Position numbers and translations under genes: made by a program. Source: Rhodospirillaceae bacterium (lineage in GTDB: Bacteria > Pseudomonadota > Alphaproteobacteria > Dongiales > Dongiaceae). From it: a DNA stretch of 64,000 bases. Positions 27,646-34,538 of this stretch are shown here, one piece after another (the stretch's first letter is position 1; the number at the start of each line of letters is the position of its first letter). The notes beneath the pieces were generated by a model. It worked only from the letters and a program-made list of their open reading frames with translations, did no database searches and was not told the origin of the DNA. Location: assembly GCA_016712715.1 (NCBI GenBank), contig JADJQM010000001.1, positions 1,695,001 through 1,759,000 on the forward strand, given 5' to 3'.

Positions 27646-27806
27646 TTGATTTCCAATGAGGCCGCACGGGAAGCGCTTCGGAGAGCAGGGTCAATTATCG
27701 GCCACAATGAGGTGCGGTTGTTCCGAGGCTTCGGAAGTGGCTGCCTCCCGACTGGACTCACCGAGCCATGCTTCAAAGGCGACTGAGATGTTCAGCCGCG
27801 GCACCG

Positions 27807-28325
27807 CTAGAGGACCGGTGGGGAGGCGGCCGCTTTCGGGCGGTCGCCCACCATCTGGAAGGGCAAAACCTCACCCTGCCGCAGAATTGCAATGTCCGAT
27901 TCTAGATTCTTGCCAAGGTCCTTTGGCTGCGCCTTCGATTCATACCCAATTGGAGTGAAGTACATTCCGATAAACGATTCATCGCCGCTCCATGGCTTGC
28001 CCGTGTCTAACTTTATGCCAAGAAGGCCGCGAATATCAGACACAACCTCTTTGCAGTGTTTCTCAGAGATGAAATCAACATCTGTCTTTGTATTATACCA
28101 CACCCATACATTTATGCGGTTTTTCTCCCAGTCATATAGCGGAAGGACCGCATAGTTTTCTCCTAGTCGATTAGCGTGCTTATCAAGAGCAAGTTCTAAC
28201 CTGAGCATTCCAATTGTGAAATCAGATGCGGTTGAGTTCATCAGATAGGTCACCATTGGGCCTGGCTCTGCCCGAGCAACACCAGCCACTAACATCAAGC
28301 ATGCGGCAATCAAGATAGGTTTCAT
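27807..28325 (-). CDS. Secreted protein of unknown function (cargo gene)
   Basis: A 172-residue protein from the ATG at 28325, with signal peptide MKPILIAACLMLVAGVARA. The mature part has SDFTIGMLRLELALDKHANR and a YDWEKNRINVWVWYNTKTD segment with strand-like alternation, and one cysteine (KHCKEV). I do not recognise a family. Its start overlaps the stop of the gene before it by one base (TGATG), so it is translationally coupled. The codon use is AT-richer than the chromosome. Confidence 0.65.
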   Translation of the reverse strand: MKPILIAACLMLVAGVARAEPGPMVTYLMNSTASDFTIGMLRLELALDKHANRLGENYAVLPLYDWEKNRINVWVWYNTKTDVDFISEKHCKEVVSDIRGLLGIKLDTGKPWSGDESFIGMYFTPIGYESKAQPKDLGKNLESDIAILRQGEVLPFQMVGDRPKAAASPPVL

Positions 28326-28522
28326 CAGCAATTCCCCTGCCCATTCGCAACGATCACAATACATGTGTTGTCCGTGAGCGAATCAACCCGTATCACCCCG
28401 CCAACCCCACCACCTTCCAGTGTCAATGCCACATACTGATAGCGATGAAGCTGCACATATAGGAACACGAGAGGAAGCCCAAGAACGACTAATGCACCAA
28501 GCTGAAGTTTCGATAGGTTCAT
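28325..28522 (-). CDS. Small single-span membrane protein (cargo gene)
   Basis: 65 residues from the ATG at 28522. It begins MNLSKLQLGALVVLGLPLVF, one membrane helix, followed by a short periplasmic part with GGGVGGVIRVDSL and two cysteines (NTCIV; C-terminal NC). A GGGGAATG-type site precedes the start. It is coupled by TGATG overlap to the secreted protein downstream. The function is unknown. Confidence 0.55.
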   Translation of the reverse strand: MNLSKLQLGALVVLGLPLVFLYVQLHRYQYVALTLEGGGVGGVIRVDSLTDNTCIVIVANGQGNC

Positions 28523-28577
28523 TCCCCTGCCCCTCAATCAGATTTTATTTCCGCTTCCTGAACCCACCGATCAACGC

Positions 28578-28826
28578 TCAGTCACACTCGTAGGAGATGG
28601 CTGAAACTGCACTTTCAAATTCGTCTTGAGCGTACTTCAACTTCCTGAACTCTGAAGAACAATCGTCCTGCCCTTCGCTATTGCTCACGCAGTTCGTATA
28701 CCGCTTCATTGCATACGATATTTCAGAGATTGCATCGTTGTAGTCGTTGATCGCGTAGTTACAATCAGCCCAAGCAACATCACCCGAGCCAATCAAGAAC
28801 AAGATAGCTACCAGACGTTTCATCAT
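28578..28826 (-). CDS. Small secreted cysteine-containing helical protein (cargo gene)
   Basis: 82 residues: signal peptide MMKRLVAILFLIGSGDVAWA, then a helical mature part of about 62 residues (NYAINDYNDAISEISYAMKRY) with four cysteines (DCN, TNCV, DDCS, terminal YECD) that could form disulphides. The start overlaps the preceding gene stop by four bases (ATGA). Not recognised. Confidence 0.6.
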   Translation of the reverse strand: MMKRLVAILFLIGSGDVAWADCNYAINDYNDAISEISYAMKRYTNCVSNSEGQDDCSSEFRKLKYAQDEFESAVSAISYECD

Positions 28827-29143
28827 TCCCCCTTCTTTCTGAACCCACGAAACACCCAGGCCCCACCAACTCCAACCAACAGCAGTACGAAAGGCGGGCC
28901 GAACATCAATTGAAGATGATCAATGCGTTTGTCTTCGTTCATCGCCGCTACATCTGCCTTGATACTTTTGCAAACATAGGATTCAGGATCGTACACGCAG
29001 TCAGCCGATGGATAAGCCGCGTCCCACCCGAAGCCCCAGGCGAGTTTGATTTGTTCCGTATGCAACAATCCATAACCAACCATCCACCCCATAGCTAAGA
29101 CGATCCAATGACGTACCCAGCCATTCCGCAAAAGCTTCATCAA
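28823..29143 (-). CDS. Two-span membrane protein (cargo gene)
   Basis: 106 residues. One membrane segment lies near the N-terminus (HWIVLAMGWMVGYGLL) and one near the C-terminus (LMFGPPFVLLLVGVGGAWVF). Between them is an exported or cytoplasmic loop with two cysteines (ADCVYDPESYVC). The tail is basic. Four-base overlaps on both sides place it in the middle of a tight small-protein operon (29325 to 28578). Not recognised. Confidence 0.6.
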   Translation of the reverse strand: MMKLLRNGWVRHWIVLAMGWMVGYGLLHTEQIKLAWGFGWDAAYPSADCVYDPESYVCKSIKADVAAMNEDKRIDHLQLMFGPPFVLLLVGVGGAWVFRGFRKKGE

Positions 29144-29325
29144 TCACCTTGCGCATCACATCCCTTTGGCGATGGAGACATGCTGATTAAGCACCAAGAA
29201 CCGGTCCAGCTATCGTAGGCAACCACGCTATGTTGTCCGGCCATCTGGTATCGTTCAGATAGTGCATTCAATCCAAAAGCAATGCTGATCAACAACGCCG
29301 CAACGATTATTCCTCGATCAGTCAT
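29140..29325 (-). CDS. Very small secreted or membrane protein (cargo gene)
   Basis: 61 residues with one hydrophobic N-terminal helix (GIIVAALLISIAFGLNALS) and a short tail with two cysteines (SWCLISM, KGCDAQG). Its stop overlaps the next start (ATGA). Support comes from the chain of exact four-base overlaps rather than from homology. Confidence 0.5.
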   Translation of the reverse strand: MTDRGIIVAALLISIAFGLNALSERYQMAGQHSVVAYDSWTGSWCLISMSPSPKGCDAQGD

Positions 29326-29350
29326 CCCACACCCCCAAACAGATTTGAAA

Positions 29351-29587
29351 TTACATTCGATCCTTGAAGCGTTCAGCGGTGTCTTTGCTCATCGGTCCCG
29401 TGCCAGTCAGTTCCCGCACTTCTTTGTCCGATGCAAATAATGCCGTCTTGAGCGATGCCCAGGCGAACATGGACAACGGAACAGCAATCACCCACCGCCA
29501 CCAGCTATCCACAGTGAAGAATACGAATAGAGCTATCGCCATAGTGACAATGCCCATGATGAAAGGCACGTGCCGCTTAGAGGCCAT
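29351..29587 (-). CDS. Small two-span membrane protein (cargo gene)
   Basis: 78 residues from MASKRHVPF at 29587, with two adjacent membrane helices (IMGIVTMAIALFVFFTV and WVIAVPLSMFAWASL). A charged tail follows (DKEVRELTGTGPMSKDTAERF). It heads the minus-strand small-protein group. An upstream ATG at 29626 is possible. Not recognised. Confidence 0.5.
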   Translation of the reverse strand: MASKRHVPFIMGIVTMAIALFVFFTVDSWWRWVIAVPLSMFAWASLKTALFASDKEVRELTGTGPMSKDTAERFKDRM

Positions 29588-29626
29588 GATGTTTCCCCAG
29601 AAGATTTGAAATCCAGTAGCAGACAA

Positions 29627-30229
29627 CCACCATCATTCCACCATCGCAGGCAATCCACCAGAGACGTTCCAGCCGATCACCAAGGGTCAGGAAGCAGAAG
29701 GTTGAAATGTATGGCGATTGGATCAGAAGCCCGTGGTGAGGGTCCGTAGCGGCTGTGAGTGGGCAAAGGGAATGGTCAGGGGGTTTCGGTAAACTCTACT
29801 GAATCCTGCCAATCAACTTGTATATACAACCAAGCCCGACTCATTTCATTCGGCATAGTTCAAAATCCTATTCGCCAGAAACTCAACAAATACAGGCGTC
29901 CCACCCTACAGCCTATTGATATAATTCGCTTTTCAAACCTTCTGCACCTCACCCAACACACAACACGTCAATCTGTAATCTACTACTGCATGTTGAAATC
30001 ATTCAGCTATTCGGAACATTGTGCTACGGCTGTGCTATGAGCCGTGGGTTTGCCGGATTGAATGGATGAATGAACGTATATTTTACAGTGACTTAGCTGT
30101 TTGGGTAATTTTCTTGCTGGTTTGGGGGAAACTAGGAATATTTGCGGAAGGTTTGAAAAAATGGCTACCCCTCGGAATCCTCTCGACTGTCAGAAATTTT
30201 TGCAGCCCAAATTTCAAAACTACCTGCCC
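29627..30229. other. AT-rich gene-free stretch in the transposon cargo, with a perfect palindrome at 29818-29829
   Basis: About 600 bases with no gene I can support. It separates the minus-strand small-protein group from the structural-type genes. It holds the perfect 12-bp palindrome TTGTATATACAA (29818-29829) and several TATAAT-like stretches (for example GATATAATTC near 29917). It could be a phage control region. Frames at 29759-30040 and 30021-30413 exist but look spurious. Confidence 0.45.
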
Positions 30230-30490
30230 TTACCCGACCAGTGATCCGACCCCCCAACCAACTGCGAAGACGACAGCGAAGAGGATGAACGTTGGGACCA
30301 TCATTTTCGATAGAGCAGCGAAAGCCCCGTCTTGCTGGACCGCGAACCTACCTTCTGGCCGAAACAGCATAACGAAAAGAGAACCGATAAAGGCAGCACC
30401 CAACGGAATATAGAATGTCGTCTGTAGATATCCGAAGACTCCGGTAGCGATGAATAGGACGAAGATCAGTATTCCACCCAACGTCTGCAT
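30230..30490 (-). CDS. Small three-span membrane protein (cargo gene)
   Basis: 86 residues, almost all hydrophobic: helices TLGGILIFVLFIATGVFGYL, IPLGAAFIGSLFVMLF and FILFAVVFAVGWGVGSLV around a short charged loop (RPEGRFAVQQDG). A strong GGGGGG ribosome-binding site lies four bases before the ATG. Its size and make-up would suit a phage holin or a superinfection-type membrane protein, but I recognise no family. Confidence 0.55.
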   Translation of the reverse strand: MQTLGGILIFVLFIATGVFGYLQTTFYIPLGAAFIGSLFVMLFRPEGRFAVQQDGAFAALSKMMVPTFILFAVVFAVGWGVGSLVG

Positions 30491-30618
30491 TTTTCCCCCC
30501 CTAGGTTGAACGCTTCCACCCCACCATAATCACCCTTCCCTGTCCATCCCCAGCCTGAATCCTTGTCCGACCTAAATAATGGAAACACTTCAATTCCATT
30601 CATTAGAGGATTCAAACA

Positions 30619-31413
30619 ATGGCAGCAGGCGGTTCGAAAAAGTCCAAAGACAAATCAAAAGAAGTACAAGGCCCCAACCGTGATGGATCAGCAGGGCTTG
30701 GTCCGAAGAAGGGTCCAGCACAAGGACCGAACCGCGATGGGTCAACAATCGACAAAAACCCAAGCGGTAAAGGTCCAGCACAAGGCCCCAACCGTGATGG
30801 TTCAACGTTGGATGTAAATCCTTCTGGCAAATCGCGTCCACAACAAGGACCGATGCAAGATGGTTCAACTTTGGATACCGCCCCAAAACGCAACAAGAAA
30901 CCCGGTGACGAATTCGGCAAACTCCTTGGTGCCGTTGTCGGTGCACTAGTCCCAGCCCCAGGCATGGGCGCTTTGATGGCTGTGGGCGATGAAATGGGCG
31001 ACATGGTTCAAAAAAACCAAGAAGACGTTGACGCAGGCCGCAAGAAGTCCACACGCATGGATGATCCAGCAATGGGCCGCGTTGATGACATGGAAGGTGA
31101 AGGTATTTCATCTTTCGGCAACGCTGCATCAGATGACCGTGCCAAAAACAAGAATGGTCTAGGTGGTGGCATGACGGGTGGCAAAGGCGATGGTTCAAAC
31201 ACACTCGCCAAGGCAATCCTGAATTCGAAGCCAAACGTTGACGAAGAAGCAGCCGCAACCCAGACAGCCAACAATTCAACCACAGCTAAGACACCAGACA
31301 ACTTCATTGATGGTGAAATTGATCCAGAAACAGGTTTGGCAAAGAAGAAGGTGAAGTCAGTTGGACTCCCATTCTCCTACAATTTGCCAATCAACAATTT
31401 GATGAGCCTGTAA
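30619..31413 (+). CDS. Phage-type protein with QGPNRDGS repeats
   Basis: 264 residues. The first 85 carry three copies of QGPNRDGS plus a diverged QGPMQDGS, spaced 20-25 residues apart and joined by Lys/Ser/Pro-rich linkers. A short hydrophobic stretch follows (LLGAVVGALVPAPGMGALMAV), then a polar, disordered C-terminal half. It overlaps the next gene by one base, in a tight series leading to the portal gene. Such proteins sit just before the head-tail connector gene in podovirus genomes; a virion-associated role is inference. Confidence 0.65.
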   Translation: MAAGGSKKSKDKSKEVQGPNRDGSAGLGPKKGPAQGPNRDGSTIDKNPSGKGPAQGPNRDGSTLDVNPSGKSRPQQGPMQDGSTLDTAPKRNKKPGDEFGKLLGAVVGALVPAPGMGALMAVGDEMGDMVQKNQEDVDAGRKKSTRMDDPAMGRVDDMEGEGISSFGNAASDDRAKNKNGLGGGMTGGKGDGSNTLAKAILNSKPNVDEEAAATQTANNSTTAKTPDNFIDGEIDPETGLAKKKVKSVGLPFSYNLPINNLMSL

Positions 31414-31637
31414 TGTGCCCAAAAAAGATTTTTTCTTCTCCAAAAGTGAAGAAGGCAGACAGCGCCGATCAGCTACGCGCCCAACAAGCCGCCGCTGAAA
31501 CCGCCGCACAAGCTGCCGAACGTGCCCGTCTCGCTTCTATGCGTGGACGTGCATCTCTATCCCTTCAAGAAAATTCTGGTGATCCCGATGCACTAGGAAC
31601 AGGTGCCACCATCACAGGAAAGCTAACCGGAAAGTAA
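31413..31637 (+). CDS. Small phage protein upstream of the portal gene
   Basis: 74 residues: a basic start (CPKKIFSSPKVKK), a long Ala/Glu/Gln-rich coiled-coil-like helix (QLRAQQAAAETAAQAAERARL), then MRGRASLSLQENSGDPDALG. The position and make-up (short Ala-rich helix, then an RGRxSL-like motif, then the portal gene with a one-base stop/start overlap) match the small gene that precedes the connector in many podoviruses. The function is unknown. Confidence 0.65.
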   Translation: MCPKKIFSSPKVKKADSADQLRAQQAAAETAAQAAERARLASMRGRASLSLQENSGDPDALGTGATITGKLTGK

Positions 31638-31863
31638 TGCAAGAAATCACCTATCAGCGTATCAACAAGCTATTGGAAAAAGCAAAGTCACTTCGCGCAC
31701 CACATGAAGCCGAAATCAGAGAGTGCTACCAATACACTTTGCCTGAACGCGAATTCCTGAAGGACAAGGAAACACCTGCCGACAGATTGAAAATATACGA
31801 TTCAACTGCCGTCATGTCCGTACAGAACCTTCTGAAAATGATCCAGAAAATGTTGATCCCGAT
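31637..31863 (+). pseudogene. Phage head-to-tail connector (portal) gene, N-terminal fragment cut by the right IS
   Basis: The first 75 residues (ITYQRINKLLEKAKSLRAP, IRECYQYTLPEREFL, YDSTAVMSVQNLLKMIQ) match the start of the T7-like head-to-tail connecting protein family, which forms the dodecameric portal at one capsid vertex. A full-length member has around 500 residues. The frame runs into the IS at 31864 and continues there to 32011 without meaning. No other part of this gene is in the window. Confidence 0.75.
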
Positions 31864-31881
31864 TGACCTGCCACTGAAGCG

Positions 31882-32811
31882 TCATCCAGTCGCTTTTAGA
31901 GTCTCGCTGTTTGATACGCCGTGTGGCGCGGTGGTAGCAAGGGGCTCTGGCGCGGAGCTTTCAGTGCGCGCAGCGTCAGGGCCCCTTGCGGCTTTCAGGA
32001 TGGCGGCGTAGGCCACCGGAGTTCGGTAGTTGAGCGCGGAATGTGGTCGCGCTGTGTTGTAATCTTCAGCCCACCTGGCAATGACCGACCTGGCGTGATC
32101 GAGGCCGCGGAACAGGGTCTCGTTCAGCAGCTCGTCGCGCATCCGGCCGTTGAAGCTCTCGACAAAGCCGTTCTGCATCGGCTTTCCTGGTGTGATGTAG
32201 TGCCATTCGACAGCGTGATCCTTGGCCCAGGCGAAGATGGCATTCGAGGTCAGCTCGGTGCCATTGTCCGATACGATCATGCCGGGCTTGCCACGTCGGG
32301 TGATGAGCGCTGTCAGTTCCCGCGCCACGCGCTGTCCCGAGATCGACGTGTCGGGGATGGCAGCCAGGCACTCCCGGGTCACATCATCAACCACGTTGAG
32401 GATGCGGAAGCGGCGGCCGTTCGCCATCTGGTCATGAACGAAATCCAGCGACCAGCGGGCGTTGACTCTGGCCTCGACCAGGATCGGCGCCCGAATGCCG
32501 ACAGCGCGCCGCCGGGCACGGCGCTTGCGCACGGTCAGACCCTCCTCGCGATAGAGGCGGTAGATCCGGTTGATGCCGGATGCCTCGCCCTCCTGGCGCA
32601 GCAGGATGAACAGGCGCCGATAGCCGAAGCGGCGGCGCTCATTGGCCAAATCCCGCAACCTGGCCCGAAGGGCTGGTTCTGGCGGTCGCCTGGAGCAATA
32701 GCGGATCATCTTGCGATCGGCGGCTATGACGGAACAGGCCCGGCGCTCGCTTATCTGAAACCGACCCTTCAGAAAAGCGACAGCCTCACGCTTGGCGGCG
32801 GGCCTTACCAT
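31882..32811 (-). CDS. IS3-family transposase OrfB (DDE catalytic part)
   Basis: 309 residues with the DDE integrase-type core. First Asp is in WSLDFVHDQ, second in GMIVSDNGTELTS, and Glu in GFVESFNGRMRDELL, with the conserved Arg/Lys-rich spacing. The upstream HTH-like HRKMIRYCSRR segment and the RRFGYRRLFILLR block are normal for IS3 elements. It is probably made mainly as an OrfAB fusion by -1 slippage on the A7 run at 32811-32817. Confidence 0.95.
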   Translation of the reverse strand: MVRPAAKREAVAFLKGRFQISERRACSVIAADRKMIRYCSRRPPEPALRARLRDLANERRRFGYRRLFILLRQEGEASGINRIYRLYREEGLTVRKRRARRRAVGIRAPILVEARVNARWSLDFVHDQMANGRRFRILNVVDDVTRECLAAIPDTSISGQRVARELTALITRRGKPGMIVSDNGTELTSNAIFAWAKDHAVEWHYITPGKPMQNGFVESFNGRMRDELLNETLFRGLDHARSVIARWAEDYNTARPHSALNYRTPVAYAAILKAARGPDAARTESSAPEPLATTAPHGVSNSETLKATG

Positions 32812-33071
32812 TTTTTTGCCAGAAGCTCCCGCAGCGCCGACGCGTCCAGCATGCTATCGGCCAGCAGTCGCTTCAGCTTGCCGTTCTCGTCCTCCAGGGC
32901 CCGCAGCCGCTTGGCCTCAGAAACATCCAGCCCGCCAAACTTGGCCTTCCAGTTGTAGAGCGTCGCCTCCGATACCCCGTGCTTGCGGGCCAGATCCGCC
33001 GTCTTCGCCCCGGCCTCATGTTCCCGCAGCACCGCGATAATCTGCTCTTCCGTAAACCGCCTCTTCTTCAT
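32805..33071 (-). CDS. IS3-family transposase OrfA (HTH)
   Basis: 88 residues. The start MKKRRFTEEQIIAVLREHEAG and AKTADLARKHGVSEATLYNWK form the helix-turn-helix that binds the terminal repeats. A leucine-zipper-like ALEDENGKLKRLLADSMLD follows. Near its end the coding strand reads GCA AAA AAA TGG TAA; slipping back one base on A-AAA-AAA continues as AAA ATG GTA AGG into OrfB. This is the usual IS3 programmed frameshift. Confidence 0.95.
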   Translation of the reverse strand: MKKRRFTEEQIIAVLREHEAGAKTADLARKHGVSEATLYNWKAKFGGLDVSEAKRLRALEDENGKLKRLLADSMLDASALRELLAKKW

Positions 33072-33139
33072 CGTCTGTCTCCATTGCTGGGCCAGACTCT
33101 AATCCGTTTTGGAGGAATTCTTCAGTGGCAGGTCACCAC

Positions 33140-33300
33140 TTCACGACCCATATCAGTTCCCACGCGCGGAAATCCAAAAAGCCATTGTGAGCAAGGAGAC
33201 CACGGTGAAAGGCAACCTCAGAGTTGACATTGCTAACGCAATCAGGAACTGCATGAAAAGTTGTGAAGATGTTGCGCCCATCTACCTAGACCTTTTTTAG
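33140..33300 (+). pseudogene. Putative Panacea-partner toxin gene, 3' part (codons 79-131)
   Basis: Joined in frame to 25427-25661, these bases encode the C-terminal 52 residues after the split codon: HDPYQFPRAEIQKAIVSKE, KGNLRVDIANAIRNCMKSC and the end APIYLDLF. They suggest a terminal helix pair. The sequence resembles the 5' part in base composition, not the IS or phage cargo. Left alone, it has no start signal of its own. Confidence 0.8.
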
Positions 33301-33349
33301 AAGGTCCACACTTTAGGCAGGATGCTTGCACCCATGACGGGGACAGCCC

Positions 33350-34411
33350 TCAGTATTCATTTACGTCAGAGTGCAACGTCACCCACGTGAAGTCGTCATT
33401 TCGAAACTCGAATCCATCAATCTCTTCAGGTTCGTTGCTCTCCTGTTTAAGCAATATGCTTAGGGAAAAATCTACCTCCAGCTCGATTTCTGTCTCACCC
33501 GATGAATCTCCGAGCGGAATAAGGACCTTGTCTTCGCTGTCATAAATTGCGGTCTCCCAATCGGGATGCGTATAGGACACACTCGCAGTAACAAGAGCAG
33601 TGCCCACGACGAGATGTGACCCATCCTTCTCTGCATTATCAAACGTCGCTATTTCCGAAAGTGTCACTTTACTGACACTGTCGACCTCAATTTCGGCATC
33701 CTCAACGTCAGCAGCGAACAGGCTCCAGTTCTTCAACTCGGAATCAAACAAGCCGACCAAGTCTTGATTATGCTCTTCCAGAAAGGCTTCGACCTCAGGG
33801 GCTTTGATTTCTAGGTCGAGATGCTTGAAGAGATCTGGCACAGATCGAAGGACGGATAGATTTTTCTCGCCTTTAGTTGGGGCCAGAAAATCGTCATCGT
33901 TTGTGATTATGATGATTGGCAATTCATCTGTCGCCGTCTGCCGCAGAGATTCAAAAATGAATGCGTCAGAGAATTGATGCTGTTTTCCTTCCCCACTAAA
34001 GAAGCCTTCTTTTTGCTGTAAGCAGAAAAAAATCTTTGAAGGTTGAACAGAATCGATGAGGATAACTTTAGCTTGCAAAGTCTTAAACATCCTATCGGTT
34101 TCGGCACCGTACTTTCGAAATAACGAGGTTCGAATTTCTTCCTTTGTGACTTCTCGAATAGGTATGTTTAGCGTCTCGGCGGTAATCTTCCGAAAATGTG
34201 AGCGCGAAAGTTCCTTAATGACCTCATAATCATTCTCGACGTGTTTCCTTGCGACTTCCTGCACCGTTACGTCTGTTGTTAAGACAGAAATGAACCCGCC
34301 TTTGACCAAGTCAGCGATACGACGAAAAATTGGCCCGCCCGGAGGCTTGCCTGTCGAGATCAGGACATTTGCATCAAAGAAAACCTGGATTGGATTGTCA
34401 GGCATAATCAT
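33350..34411 (-). CDS. PIN-domain protein (DUF4935-like), possible RNase
   Basis: 353 residues. The N-terminal half is a PIN-like nuclease domain: FFDANVLIS (first acidic residue), TTDVTVQEVARKHVE, HQFSDAFIFESL (second Asp) and IIIITNDDDFLAP (third acidic cluster). These are the metal-binding acids of PIN RNases. The C-terminal half (about 190-353) is acidic, strand-rich and of unknown family. PIN proteins of this size occur in mobile defence islands and are not classic VapC toxins, which have about 130 residues. It converges on the split toxin gene with 49 bases between stops. No antitoxin adjoins it. Confidence 0.7.
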   Translation of the reverse strand: MIMPDNPIQVFFDANVLISTGKPPGGPIFRRIADLVKGGFISVLTTDVTVQEVARKHVENDYEVIKELSRSHFRKITAETLNIPIREVTKEEIRTSLFRKYGAETDRMFKTLQAKVILIDSVQPSKIFFCLQQKEGFFSGEGKQHQFSDAFIFESLRQTATDELPIIIITNDDDFLAPTKGEKNLSVLRSVPDLFKHLDLEIKAPEVEAFLEEHNQDLVGLFDSELKNWSLFAADVEDAEIEVDSVSKVTLSEIATFDNAEKDGSHLVVGTALVTASVSYTHPDWETAIYDSEDKVLIPLGDSSGETEIELEVDFSLSILLKQESNEPEEIDGFEFRNDDFTWVTLHSDVNEY

Positions 34412-34538
34412 CCGATCAGCAATGCGGCGAACACAGAAGTAACGTTATCGCAGCCGCTTCACTAGCGAGCGAGGACAGCCGACCCTTCGCGATTAAAACC
34501 GGAAGCGCACGGCACCCAACGTGTCTCTAGCCTCAGAT

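Larger units (their letters stand above)
25662..33135. mobile_element. Composite transposon: two IS3-family elements flanking phage-derived cargo (7474 bp)
   Basis: Two near-identical IS copies in the same orientation lie at 25662-26932 and 31864-33135, with 4931 bp between them. The four bases outside the left copy (25658-25661, CCAC) equal the four outside the right copy (33136-33139, CCAC). The inner flanks (AACA after the left copy, CGAT before the right copy) match neither. This is the target duplication expected if the whole unit inserted once, and 4 bp is the normal size for the IS407 group. Excision in silico restores an open frame across the junction. Confidence 0.92.
31864..33135 (-). 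mobile_element. IS407-group IS3 element, right copy (intact)
   Basis: 1272 bp with the same 16-bp terminal inverted repeats (31864-31879 and 33120-33135). Both reading frames and the A7 frameshift site are intact. Its left end cuts the portal gene; its right end is followed by the CCAC target duplication. Confidence 0.95.

Noticed and set aside
27236..27649. Frame with Arg-Ser repeats over the Lys-Pro gene
   Set aside because: The same hexanucleotide read in another frame; it lacks the signal peptide and start site of the annotated gene.
29759..30040. 93-residue plus-strand frame in the AT-rich gap
   Set aside because: No start signal, random composition and no domain.
30021..30413. 130-residue plus-strand frame in the cargo
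   Set aside because: Its second half is antisense to the three-span membrane protein at 30230-30490, which has a strong ribosome-binding site and better membrane helices.
25662..33135. Two independent IS insertions rather than a composite transposon
   Set aside because: Neither copy has matching direct repeats at its own two ends, whereas the outer ends of the pair share CCAC and the interrupted frame is restored exactly.
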